From contig JAEYDD010000045.1 in the NCBI GenBank assembly GCA_023404095.1, positions 1-64,000 on the forward strand: a DNA stretch of 64,000 nucleotides. The letters are read 5' to 3'. Under the pieces are notes generated by a model. The model had not been told where the DNA came from and searched no databases. It was given only the letters and a program-made list of their open reading frames with translations. Below, in pieces: positions 18,939-27,452 of this stretch. Each line of letters starts with the position of its first letter. The stretch's first letter is position 1. Source of the DNA: Pseudomonadota bacterium. Lineage in GTDB: Bacteria > Pseudomonadota > Alphaproteobacteria > Rhizobiales > Rhizobiaceae. Both the position numbers and the translations under genes were made by a program.

Positions 18939-19364
18939 CTAGAGTTGCATGTCGATCGCAGACACGGCTGCCTGAGCAACGGCTATGTCCTGCTCCACCG
19001 ACCCGGCGCTTGCACCGACGGCACCGACCAACCGACCCTCCCAGGCGACAGGGAGGCCACCCCCGAAAATGATGACGTTGCCGTCATTGCTCTGGTCGAT
19101 GCCGAAGAGCGGCTCTCCGGGCTGGGCAAGCGCTGCCAGGTAGTCGGTCTTCTTGTCGAAGAGCCGCGCCGTGATGGCCTTCTTGATGGCCAGATCGATG
19201 CTGCCGATCAGTGCGTCGTCCTGTCGGACGAAGGCAATCAGATGTCCGCCGGAGTCGACCACGGCAACATTGTAGGCGATGCCAAATTCCGCAGCTTTTG
19301 CTTCCGCCGCTGATAGCATCAGTTTGGCGTCATCCAGAGTAAGTGTAGCGATAAGCCTGGTCAT
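18939..19364 (-). CDS. GlcG/HbpS-family protein
   Basis: A 141-residue single-domain protein of the GlcG/HbpS family (heme-binding HbpS, GlcG of glycolate loci, diol-dehydratase companion proteins). The signature is VAVVDSGGHLIAFVRQDDALIGSIDLAIKKAITA followed by FGGGLPVAWEGRLVGAVGASAGSVEQD. No signal peptide is visible with the start at ATG 19364 (GAGGATCC upstream). Biochemical roles in this family are mostly unproven. It heads the likely operon with the SDR, the aldehyde dehydrogenase and the broken hydrolase, and faces the cNMP-binding flavoprotein across a 348-base region. Confidence 0.85.
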   Translation of the reverse strand: MTRLIATLTLDDAKLMLSAAEAKAAEFGIAYNVAVVDSGGHLIAFVRQDDALIGSIDLAIKKAITARLFDKKTDYLAALAQPGEPLFGIDQSNDGNVIIFGGGLPVAWEGRLVGAVGASAGSVEQDIAVAQAAVSAIDMQL

Positions 19365-19712
19365 CTTGGATCCTCGAAACTCGATGGCGGCGCATCGTCC
19401 GAGCGATCCTTCGTACCCACAGAACAGGCAGAAGCGCCGCACGATGTCGGTTCGTCATTCGAATGGGATAGATGCTAGCATCTGGTCTCAGTGACGCGCG
19501 CTAAATGCCGCCAATGCGGGAGAAATCCGGTATATCATGGGGCCCACTCGTCCAACCAAGGCCGTCATATTGTCGTGTGCGCAGACGCCCGGAGGCGTAT
19601 CGCTGTTCCCGACAATTCGCGATGATAAGCACTGTTTAACAGGCTACTGTAAGCTGGCCCCGCTACACTCTTTTCCTGCGCGCCGAGCGTGGGACGGACC
19701 GAGGTTACTTCA
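19365..19712. promoter_or_regulatory. Divergent promoter region with 14-bp palindrome
   Basis: These 348 bases separate the GlcG-like gene (minus) from the flavoprotein gene (plus). AGATGCTAGCATCT at 19470-19483 is a perfect 14-base palindrome about 106 bases before the GlcG-like start. CTGTTTAACAG at 19632-19642 is an odd-length perfect palindrome 71 bases before the flavoprotein start. Both look like operator candidates for dimeric regulators. I see no gene here. Confidence 0.45.
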
Positions 19713-21416
19713 ATGGCCGGCAGAGGCAGCACTCTCAGCAGCCCGACTTCCGTCGAACTGCGCGAAATCCCCGGTGAGGCGTTTCCCCGCCTCACTCCCG
19801 ATATGGTCGCGCGCATCGCCCCATTTGGACGGAAGGAGCGGCTCGATGGTGGCACGTACCTGTATGAGGTGGGTGACCGGGAGGTAGACTTCTTTGTCAT
19901 CCTCAGCGGCTCGGTAGATGTGTTCGAGAGCGATGGGCACGGCGGGCATGCGCTTATCGCCACGCACCGGGAAAACCAGTTCACCGGAGAACTCCATCAT
20001 CTGAGTGGGAGGGCGGTCCTGGTTTGCGGGCGAGCCACAGTTCCGACGTCGGTCATCCGCCTTTCGCGCCCGTCTCTGTTGAAGTTGGTCAGCGCGGAGC
20101 CGGATATTGGAGAGATCATCCTGCGATCGTTCATTCTCAGGCGAGCAAGGCTTCTCGAACATGCCGAAGGTGGCACCGTGGTCGTCGGCGATTGCCGCGC
20201 TGGAAATACTGTCCGCATCCAGACCTTTCTGGAAAGGAACGGTTATCCCTATCGCTGCCTTGACACCGACGTCGACCACGACGCGCGGACAGCCATGGAA
20301 TCCTTCCATGTCGACGCCAATAGCCTGCCGGTCGTCGTTCTCAACGGCGTCCGGGTGCTCAGCCGGCCTGCCAATCGTGACCTTGCCGAGGCTCTCGGCA
20401 TAACGGAGAGGCTGAATCCTTCACATATTTACGATGTCGTTGTCGTTGGCGCGGGGCCGTCCGGTCTTGCTGCCGCGGTCTACGCCGCATCCGAAGGCCT
20501 GGACACATTGGTCATCGAGGCGGTCGGGCCGGGTGGCCAGGCAGGCACGAGTTCACGGATCGAGAACTACCTCGGATTTCCGATGGGCATCTCCGGACAG
20601 GATCTTGCCCGTCGGGCGCAAATTCAGGCTCAAAGATTCGGCGCGCGCTTCGCTGTCGCCAATGCGGCGTGGCGCCTTGAGTGTCGTTGCTATCCATTCG
20701 AAGTGCATTTGGAAGGTGGGAGCATGGTGCTCGCACGATCGGTCGTTGTCGCGACCGGCGCGCGGTACCGAAGATTGGATATACCCGAGGCTCAGCACTT
20801 CGAAGGGAAAGGAATCCACTACGCGGCCACGTCGATCGAGGCACAGCTTTGCGACGGCGGTGACGTTGCGGTGGTGGGGGGCGGAAATTCCGCCGGACAG
20901 GCGGCGATTTTCTTGTCCTCGCGAGCCCGTCGCGTCCATCTCCTCGTCCGAGGTGACGGACTTTCGGCGACCATGTCGGACTATCTTGTTGGCCGCATCA
21001 TCCAGTCCCCACGAATTGCCCTCCACACCCGTAGCGAAGTCACTTCGCTCGTCGGCGAGAATTACCTCTCATCGGTCCGCTGGCGACAATACGGCAGCGA
21101 AGCAATCGAACAAGCGATCTCGAACCTTTTTCTGATGATTGGGGCAGTCCCCAATACGGATTGGCTCAACGGATGCGTCGAACTCGATGAGCGGGGCTTC
21201 ATCCTGACTGGCAACGATCTCCATGGCGCTCCGACCACTTCGCCATACACGACCACTGTCCCAGGAATATTCGCTGTCGGGGACGTTCGCGCCCGATCGG
21301 TCAAGCGTGTGGCCTCGAGTGTCGGCGAGGGATCGGTCGTAGTGCACGCGATTCATGGCTGGTTGGCGATAGATGCAGTGGGCCGCGCAGCCCCGGGCCA
21401 ACCAGCGGTCGTTTAA
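19713..21416 (+). CDS. cNMP-binding / glutaredoxin-like / thioredoxin-reductase-like flavoprotein
   Basis: A 567-residue three-module protein. Residues about 20-140 form a cyclic-nucleotide-binding domain whose phosphate cassette keeps G92-E93 and R100-A101. Residues about 155-230 resemble a glutaredoxin/thioredoxin domain, but have only C161 where CxxC is usual. Residues 238-560 form a thioredoxin-reductase fold with FAD-binding GAGPSG (246-251), NAD(P)-binding GGGNSAGQAA (from 389) and the late VPGIFAVGDVRA. The redox CATCD of true thioredoxin reductases is replaced by A-A-T-S at 371-374, so disulfide reduction of thioredoxin is unlikely. I chose ATG 19713 with GAGG upstream; GTG 19689 is possible. 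Its activity may depend on cAMP; a cyclase gene lies 13 kb away. Confidence 0.85.
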   Translation: MAGRGSTLSSPTSVELREIPGEAFPRLTPDMVARIAPFGRKERLDGGTYLYEVGDREVDFFVILSGSVDVFESDGHGGHALIATHRENQFTGELHHLSGRAVLVCGRATVPTSVIRLSRPSLLKLVSAEPDIGEIILRSFILRRARLLEHAEGGTVVVGDCRAGNTVRIQTFLERNGYPYRCLDTDVDHDARTAMESFHVDANSLPVVVLNGVRVLSRPANRDLAEALGITERLNPSHIYDVVVVGAGPSGLAAAVYAASEGLDTLVIEAVGPGGQAGTSSRIENYLGFPMGISGQDLARRAQIQAQRFGARFAVANAAWRLECRCYPFEVHLEGGSMVLARSVVVATGARYRRLDIPEAQHFEGKGIHYAATSIEAQLCDGGDVAVVGGGNSAGQAAIFLSSRARRVHLLVRGDGLSATMSDYLVGRIIQSPRIALHTRSEVTSLVGENYLSSVRWRQYGSEAIEQAISNLFLMIGAVPNTDWLNGCVELDERGFILTGNDLHGAPTTSPYTTTVPGIFAVGDVRARSVKRVASSVGEGSVVVHAIHGWLAIDAVGRAAPGQPAVV

Positions 21417-21435
21417 CGAGACGTCAGGCAGCCCG

Positions 21436-24288
21436 CTATTTGTGTGCACCGCGTCCAAGATCCAACAACTCCGTCACGAGATTGCGAGCCCGCTGCAAGT
21501 CAGGCGTATCGAATCCTCCTTCGAACTGGCCATACACCGGCTCGAGAACACGCCTGGCATCATGGAGCCGCAACTGATCTCTTAAAAGGTGGGCCAAATC
21601 CGTTGCACTACGGATCCGCCAGGCCCAGGCGCCGTTTTCGTCTGCCGCCTGCAAGGATTGCTGCAAAGTGCAAACCGCTTCTTCGTGGCGCCCCGACCAC
21701 CGTTCGTTGACCGCCCTTAGGCGCAATAGTTCCGGCACCATTGAGCGCTGCGGTCCGATCTCGAACAGATAGTCGAGTATGCGCACGGCTTCCGCCACGT
21801 GTCCGATCTCGTACAGGGCTCTGATCAGAAGCGCATAGTAGACGTGACGTCCGATCTGGCGAAGGCCGGTGCGAAGCTCGTCAAATGCCGACATAAGTCC
21901 GTCCGGGTCCCGCCGATCGCCAGACAGCACCTCAAGCGCTTCGGCATAGCAGTTTGCCACCGGTATCCACGCCGGCATGCCGTGGCGATAGATCGTATCC
22001 TTCAATTGAGCGGCGTAGTGCCTAGCGTGGTCATATTCCCCGCATTCGCTGAGAACGAAAAGTACACCATGCGTATAGCAATAAATGAGCGTCCATCCAT
22101 GGCCGGCCTCCAAGGCCGCCTTCGCGGATAGTCGAATTCTGCTTAACCCTGCACCGGGATTGAGGGAACCAAGCCACTCGAGCGCGCCCAGAATCGTCTC
22201 AGTCCTGATTTTCGGGTCAAGGTCAAATCGAGAAGCAGTCCCGTCAGCAACGTTCTTCAATGCCCGACTGAGCTTCTCCATCCTGGCGATCGCGGCAGGG
22301 TACTGGCAGCGAATGATTTCCATCTCCGTGAAAAGCTGCTCATACTCCCACAACGCCGAGCGGTTGTTCGTTTCCGTGGCAACCTTCTTCAGCTCCTCGA
22401 GCGTGTTCTGGGCCGCGGTTTGTTGCCCCGGCAGCAGATGGAATCTCGCCAAGGCACCCAGCGCCCGGCATTCGGCGTTTGTATCCCCGATTTGACGCGA
22501 AAGCCGGATCGCAGTTTCAAAGGTCTCGACAGCCTTCCCTGCATCGGCGGATATGTAACTGCTCACAGCCGCCAGCCCTACGAGCAGCTTCAGCTTCAGG
22601 GCAGTGTCGTCGCATCCGGTACGATCAAACTCTTGGAGCGCCTGCTCGCAGTTCCTGCGGGCTTCTTCGCTCAACGACAGTTCATGCCATAGGGGCAGCC
22701 CGGACGCGACGAGTTGCATGCCGAGCAAGACGTCGCCGCGGAGACGAAGCGTCCAGTTGACGGCCTTCCGCAAATCATCCGCACGGTTCGCATAAGCGGC
22801 GTGCCATTGCCGTGCCGTAAGCGTTGCCTGATCGGCATTAGCACGCGCCAAGATGCTCAGCACGAGGTGAGCGTAGGCTCCTGACACAGCAGCCAATTCC
22901 CCCGAGGCTTCCAGCAGATCGCCGGCGAATGCCCGAGTACTGTCGAGAAGGCGATACTGCATTCCGCCCGCGACCTGTTCGACGCTCAGCATCGACTTGG
23001 CGCGCAGCCCGGCGACTGCATCAAAAACGACCGTCGGATCCGACTCATGGTGGACAACGATACTGAGCACTGCATCCATATCGAACGTGCCAATGAACAC
23101 CGAGACGGCACGCAAGACGGCCGCCTCGCTCGGGGTAAGGAGCGCGTAGCTCCATTCCAACGTCGCAAGCAGGCTCTGCTGACGAAGCGGCCCCTCCGAC
23201 TCACGCCCAACCAGTGTGATGAACCGATCATCAAGCTCCGCGAGAACGTCAGAAGCACGTCGGCTCATCAGACGGAACGAAACAAGCTCGATGGCGAGAG
23301 GCGAACCGTCGAGTCGCCTGCATATTTCTGCAACCGCAAAGGCATCGTCATCCTCGATCGAGAATTTCCCTTTCTCGGACGCTCGCTCGACAAGAAGTTG
23401 AGGCGCGGAATATTGAAGGACCTGTTCGGCCGTATAGCTGCGGCCAGGCGGAGGAACTTCCAGGGGAGCAAGCCAGAAGACTTCCTCTCGCTTCGCGCGG
23501 AGAGCCTGACGGCTTGTCGCGACGATCCTGACGTCGCTGGTGTTGGCGAGGACGACATCGCACAAGTGAGCGACGGCGTTGAGCACATGCTCGCACGTGT
23601 CGAGCAGGAGCAGCGCCTTCCGCCGAGCAAGGATCGAGGAGATCGCCTCGAGGCGATCCTGGCTAACAGAGCTGATGCCGAGGGCTGCGGCAACAGAGGG
23701 AATGACAAATTCCTCGCTGGTCGTCCGGGAGAGATCGATGAATGTGAAGAGACCTCCCTCATCGTCTTCGAGCAGTTGCACGGTGGCGACGGCAACCGTT
23801 GTCTTTCCAATGCCGCCGGGGCCAACGACCGTCGTCAGGCGATTGGCGGCAATCCTGTTCCGCAGTTCAGCGATTTCGGCATCCCGCCCGACAACCGTGC
23901 GCAATTCCGGAACTTGGAGATTTGCCGCAATGGGCAGGTTCGCGATGCGGGGAGTATCTCCGTCACTCACCTGATCACCTAGCCAGTAACCACGGCCCAC
24001 AAACGTCCTGATGTAATCCTCCGAGGGAGAATATTCCCTCAGTGACCGCCTGAGCGAAGCGATTGTCACCTTCAGGTTGGCTTCGTGCACGAAGATGCCG
24101 GGCCACGCCGCGTTGTAGAGTTCCTCCTTGCTGACCACTTCGCCCTTGTTCCGGGCCAGCGTCACGAGCATCTCCATTGCCCGGCCGCCGAGTTGAACCT
24201 CTTCAATACCGCAGAACAAGCGGCGATGGTCCCCATGAAGACGGAAAGGACCAAACTCGACTACGTTGCCCGGCTCCATCGAAACCAT
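21436..24288 (-). CDS. Winged-helix / STAND ATPase transcriptional regulator (paralogue 2)
   Basis: A 950-residue paralogue of the protein at 7103-10006. The winged helix spans about residues 8-107 (VVEFGPFRLHG, GGRAMEMLVTLARNKGEVV, FVGRGYWLGD). The ATPase has Walker A GPGGIGKTT and Walker B ALLLLDTCEHV, then ATSRQALRAKREEVFWLAPL. From about residue 480 to the end the protein is helical and repeat-like. It ends in QRARNLVTELLDLG, parallel to LKARALLNSLG in paralogue 1, which supports common descent over the full length. The ATG at 24288 has GGGGGAA upstream. It is convergent with the flavoprotein gene (19 bases apart) and its start faces an Old Yellow Enzyme 3' end. The ligand is unknown. Confidence 0.85.
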   Translation of the reverse strand: MVSMEPGNVVEFGPFRLHGDHRRLFCGIEEVQLGGRAMEMLVTLARNKGEVVSKEELYNAAWPGIFVHEANLKVTIASLRRSLREYSPSEDYIRTFVGRGYWLGDQVSDGDTPRIANLPIAANLQVPELRTVVGRDAEIAELRNRIAANRLTTVVGPGGIGKTTVAVATVQLLEDDEGGLFTFIDLSRTTSEEFVIPSVAAALGISSVSQDRLEAISSILARRKALLLLDTCEHVLNAVAHLCDVVLANTSDVRIVATSRQALRAKREEVFWLAPLEVPPPGRSYTAEQVLQYSAPQLLVERASEKGKFSIEDDDAFAVAEICRRLDGSPLAIELVSFRLMSRRASDVLAELDDRFITLVGRESEGPLRQQSLLATLEWSYALLTPSEAAVLRAVSVFIGTFDMDAVLSIVVHHESDPTVVFDAVAGLRAKSMLSVEQVAGGMQYRLLDSTRAFAGDLLEASGELAAVSGAYAHLVLSILARANADQATLTARQWHAAYANRADDLRKAVNWTLRLRGDVLLGMQLVASGLPLWHELSLSEEARRNCEQALQEFDRTGCDDTALKLKLLVGLAAVSSYISADAGKAVETFETAIRLSRQIGDTNAECRALGALARFHLLPGQQTAAQNTLEELKKVATETNNRSALWEYEQLFTEMEIIRCQYPAAIARMEKLSRALKNVADGTASRFDLDPKIRTETILGALEWLGSLNPGAGLSRIRLSAKAALEAGHGWTLIYCYTHGVLFVLSECGEYDHARHYAAQLKDTIYRHGMPAWIPVANCYAEALEVLSGDRRDPDGLMSAFDELRTGLRQIGRHVYYALLIRALYEIGHVAEAVRILDYLFEIGPQRSMVPELLRLRAVNERWSGRHEEAVCTLQQSLQAADENGAWAWRIRSATDLAHLLRDQLRLHDARRVLEPVYGQFEGGFDTPDLQRARNLVTELLDLGRGAHK

Positions 24289-24472
24289 TGTTCCCCCGTC
24301 GCGCGTGATCGGCTCACAACGGCATCCAGGTCAATCGCACTGGTTGCGGCAGTTTAAGGTGAGCACTTGGGGGCGTGTCATCGACGCCAAAATTGGGCGG
24401 ATTTACCCCAAGATCCAGGTAGTATGTCACGGCCATCGCCTGCCGACAAACATCGCCCAGAAGACCGCGCCG

Positions 24473-25576
24473 CTAGTTCTCGAACAGGTCTCTGAAACGG
24501 CTGGGTTGGGAGCGGAGATATTGCGCGGGAACGCGCACCTTGCCGCCAAGCTCCGCGGCAGCATGCCATGGCCAGTTCGGGTCGAAGATGATCGTCCGAG
24601 CAAGCGCCACCATGTCGGCGTCGCCCGTTCCAATGATAGCTTCGGCCTGATCAAAGCCAGTGATAAGTCCTACCGCGACGACGGGCATCTTGATTTCCGT
24701 CTTGACGGCACGGGCAAACGGGACCTGATATCCTGGTCCGATCGCGATGCGTTGATCAGGGTGCAGGCCGCCGCTGGAGACATGTATGGCGTCGCAACCG
24801 CGCCGCTGCAGTTCAGCAGCGAAAAGAAGTGTCTGCTCAAGGTCCCAGCCTCCATCAACCCAATCCGTGGCAGACACTCTGATCGAAACGGGCATCTCGG
24901 CGGGCAACTCCGAGCGGACAGCATCAAACACTTCAAGAGGAAAACGCATTCGATTTGCCAGGGATCCGCCGTAGTCATCGTCACGGTGATTGCTCAACGG
25001 GGAGAGGAACTGGTGGAGGAGATATCCGTGAGCGGCATGGACCTGCACCAGATCCAAGCCAAGCTTCGCGGCCCGTCTTGCGGCGGCCGTGAATGCATCA
25101 CGAACACGCTTCAAACCCTCCTTGTCCAAGGATTCGGGTGGGAACATCCCTTTACTGTACCTAAGTTCCGACGGAGCAAGAGTCTGCCAGCCCAGTGCTT
25201 CGGTCGGTGGTATCTGTCTTCCACCTTTCCAGGGAACTTCCGTCGATGCCTTCCGGCCGGCATGGCTGAGCTGAATCCCGATCGGCATGTCCGTCCAGCG
25301 ACGTATGCTCTCCAGAACAAGTCCCATCGCCGCATAGCAGCGCTCGTTCCACAAGCCGAGGTCGGCATAGGTTATACGGCCTTCCGGCACAACCGCGGTT
25401 GCCTCGATGGTTAGCAATGCCGCGCCCGACGATGCAAGCTTCCCAAGATGAATGAGATGCCAATCATTCATACAGCCGTCCTCCGCAGAGTACTGGCACA
25501 TTGGGGCGATCACGATGCGATTGACGAGGTTTAGCCCCCTGATCTTGATGGGTTGGAAAAGAGCTGCTGTGGACAT
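24473..25576 (-). CDS. NADH:flavin oxidoreductase / Old Yellow Enzyme (YqjM/NamA-like)
   Basis: A 367-residue FMN-dependent TIM-barrel ene-reductase. Landmarks of the YqjM class are NRIVIAPMCQYSAEDG (with the flavin-tuning cysteine), QLSHAGRKAS, VQVHAAHGYLLHQFLSPLSNHR, YGGSLANRMRF and VGLITGFDQAEAIIGTGDADMVALAR. It would reduce the C=C bond of activated alkenes such as enones using NAD(P)H in the cytosol. ATG 25576 has GGAG eight bases upstream; the longer frame to 25687 lacks a ribosome site. Its promoter region is shared with the divergent third STAND regulator. An electrophile-detoxification role fits its neighbours but is inference. Confidence 0.92.
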   Translation of the reverse strand: MSTAALFQPIKIRGLNLVNRIVIAPMCQYSAEDGCMNDWHLIHLGKLASSGAALLTIEATAVVPEGRITYADLGLWNERCYAAMGLVLESIRRWTDMPIGIQLSHAGRKASTEVPWKGGRQIPPTEALGWQTLAPSELRYSKGMFPPESLDKEGLKRVRDAFTAAARRAAKLGLDLVQVHAAHGYLLHQFLSPLSNHRDDDYGGSLANRMRFPLEVFDAVRSELPAEMPVSIRVSATDWVDGGWDLEQTLLFAAELQRRGCDAIHVSSGGLHPDQRIAIGPGYQVPFARAVKTEIKMPVVAVGLITGFDQAEAIIGTGDADMVALARTIIFDPNWPWHAAAELGGKVRVPAQYLRSQPSRFRDLFEN

Positions 25577-25904
25577 TCGCTTTACTCCATGTCCTTGGCC
25601 CACAATATCGAGAAGCGTGACGCACGTCCAAACCGGGTTCGAAGGCACAGCGGTCCGCTCGTACCGATCAACCACTACCCGCCTCATGGATGTGACTGAT
25701 ACTTACGCCTGTACGGCGTCCCCAGCGCGTAAATAATAGTCAAAGTCTGTGAAATCTCGGCTGCCAGGACAACGTCTGGCGAAAGAACCGTCGCATTTTT
25801 TACCGGATTTTACCCTCCTTTGGCAGCCGGCTCCTATAGTATCAAACGGTGAACAGATGTGCATTTCACTGCTCCAACGGGGCTTGCCACTGAGGGCAAT
25901 TGAA
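25577..25904. other. Divergent intergenic region between OYE gene and regulator 3
   Basis: These 328 bases hold no supported gene. An in-frame extension of the regulator (possible ATG 25857) reaches into them. The notable content is the half-site array at 25799-25824, described separately. On the minus strand TTTGAC and TTTACG lie 11 bases apart (about 25734-25750, toward the OYE gene), a weaker version of the same pattern. Confidence 0.4.
25799..25824. promoter_or_regulatory. Three direct half-sites with exact 10-bp period
   Basis: TTTACC at 25799, TTTACC at 25809 and TTTGGC at 25819 repeat with exact 10-bp spacing, 81 bases before the ATG at 25905 (or 33 bases before ATG 25857) of the third STAND regulator. 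The pattern matches the arrays at 11302, 13683 and 27727. Autoregulation through the protein's own PhoB-type domain is a reasonable guess. Confidence 0.5.
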
Positions 25905-27452
25905 ATGGGATATCACGAGAGACACGGCTGCTGGAGCTTTGGACCATATCGCTTGGACCCTACAGCCAGGGTTCTTTTTCGAGACAATTATCCGATTCCA
26001 ATTGGAAGCCGCGCCTTCGACATCCTTGTTGCGCTCGTCCAAAACCATGGACAGGTCCTCTCGCACTCGGAACTCATGGCGTTCGCATGGCCCGGTCTGC
26101 ATGTCGAAGCCTCCAACATCAGAGTGCAAATGACCTATCTCAGGCGCGAGATCGGCTGTGGCGAAAACGGTGATCGCTATATCGTCAGCGTTGCGGGTCG
26201 CGGCTACAGCTTCGTCGCTCGGGTAACCTGGATAGAGACTCAGGAATTGACACAGGCCTGCAATGCACCATTGAGCCATGGTCAGTGGCCCCACACCAAT
26301 CCTCGCATCGCAACGACATTCCCGCCTCGCTTGAGCCATCCCATCGGCCGGGACGAGAATGTATCCAAGCTTTCGCAGATGGTGTCTGAACGCCGTTTTG
26401 TTACCGTCGTCGGTGCCGGGGGGATTGGAAAAACGACCATTGCCATCTTGGTCGCCCACGGGCTCCACATGTTCGACCAAGTGCGTTTCGTGGACCTCAG
26501 CATCGTCGACGATGAAGCGGCGGTTCCAAGAGCGATTGCCTCGGCCCTTGATATCGCCATTTCAGGAAGCGATGAAGTCGAGGACGTCATCAGCCACCTG
26601 TCCACACAACATGCCTTGCTGATCCTGGACAATTGCGAGCATGTTATCGACATGGCCGCTGATATCGTCGCTTCGGTGCTGGGGCGGACGGCCAAGGTGC
26701 ATATCCTCGCCACCAGCCGGGAAGCCCTCCGCTTGCCCGGCGAGGCCATATACCTTCTCCGCCCGCTTGGCGTTCCTCCGCACACGGGGCACTTGACTGT
26801 GGAGCAGGCTTTGCTTTGGCCCGCGATACAGCTTTTCGTAGAGCGTGCAGTCGATAGCGGCTATCTGGAGCCATTCGTCGACGGACAGGCAGCGACAATC
26901 GCGGCCATTTGCAGGAGATTGGACGGTAATCCGCTTGCGATTGAGCTGGTGGCAAGCCGCATGGGACGGTATGGCCTCGAACGGGTCGCGGAAATGTTGG
27001 ACAATCAACTCGCCTTGAGGTGGAGGGGTGGCCGACGCGCGGCCCCGCGGCACCAGACAGCGGAAGCGATGATGGATTGGAGTTATGCGCTTCTGTCCGA
27101 CGTGGACCAACGGGTATTCACGGCGCTGTCGGTATTCCCGGGCGAGTTCTCGCTGGATTCTGCTGTCGCCTTGATGGAAGATGAGGAATTCGAGCAAAAG
27201 GATATTATTGAATCGATCGGCAATCTGATCGACAAGTCCCTCCTTTCCCTGGCACCAGGACCGGGACCCGCACAACTCAAGCTGTCGGGCATCGCCAAGA
27301 CCTACGCGGCTTTCAAACTGGTTGCTTTCGGAGGGCGCCCGCTTGTCGAACGGCGGCGGTCTCCATTTCGTGCCCAGACTTCTCTACCGTGCCGTCCGAA
27401 TGCGGCTTTCTCCACGAGTAGCGCACAGCCGATGCAGATTCCGGCGTCCTGA
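25905..27452 (+). CDS. Winged-helix / STAND ATPase regulator, C-terminally short (paralogue 3)
   Basis: A 515-residue version of the regulators at 7103 and 21436. The winged helix (WSFGPYRLD, SRAFDILVALVQNHGQVL, VSVAGRGYSFVARV) and the ATPase (GAGGIGKTT, ALLILDNCEHV, ATSREALRLPGEAIYLLRPL) are intact. The alignment to the paralogues stops after KLSGIAKTYAAFKLV. The last 45 or so residues are arginine- and serine-rich and unlike anything in the paralogues, and the roughly 450-residue helical repeat region is missing. It is therefore truncated, most likely by a deletion or frameshift, although a shorter functional form is conceivable. ATG 25905 has GAGGG upstream; ATG 25857 is an alternative. 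Confidence 0.75.
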   Translation: MGYHERHGCWSFGPYRLDPTARVLFRDNYPIPIGSRAFDILVALVQNHGQVLSHSELMAFAWPGLHVEASNIRVQMTYLRREIGCGENGDRYIVSVAGRGYSFVARVTWIETQELTQACNAPLSHGQWPHTNPRIATTFPPRLSHPIGRDENVSKLSQMVSERRFVTVVGAGGIGKTTIAILVAHGLHMFDQVRFVDLSIVDDEAAVPRAIASALDIAISGSDEVEDVISHLSTQHALLILDNCEHVIDMAADIVASVLGRTAKVHILATSREALRLPGEAIYLLRPLGVPPHTGHLTVEQALLWPAIQLFVERAVDSGYLEPFVDGQAATIAAICRRLDGNPLAIELVASRMGRYGLERVAEMLDNQLALRWRGGRRAAPRHQTAEAMMDWSYALLSDVDQRVFTALSVFPGEFSLDSAVALMEDEEFEQKDIIESIGNLIDKSLLSLAPGPGPAQLKLSGIAKTYAAFKLVAFGGRPLVERRRSPFRAQTSLPCRPNAAFSTSSAQPMQIPAS

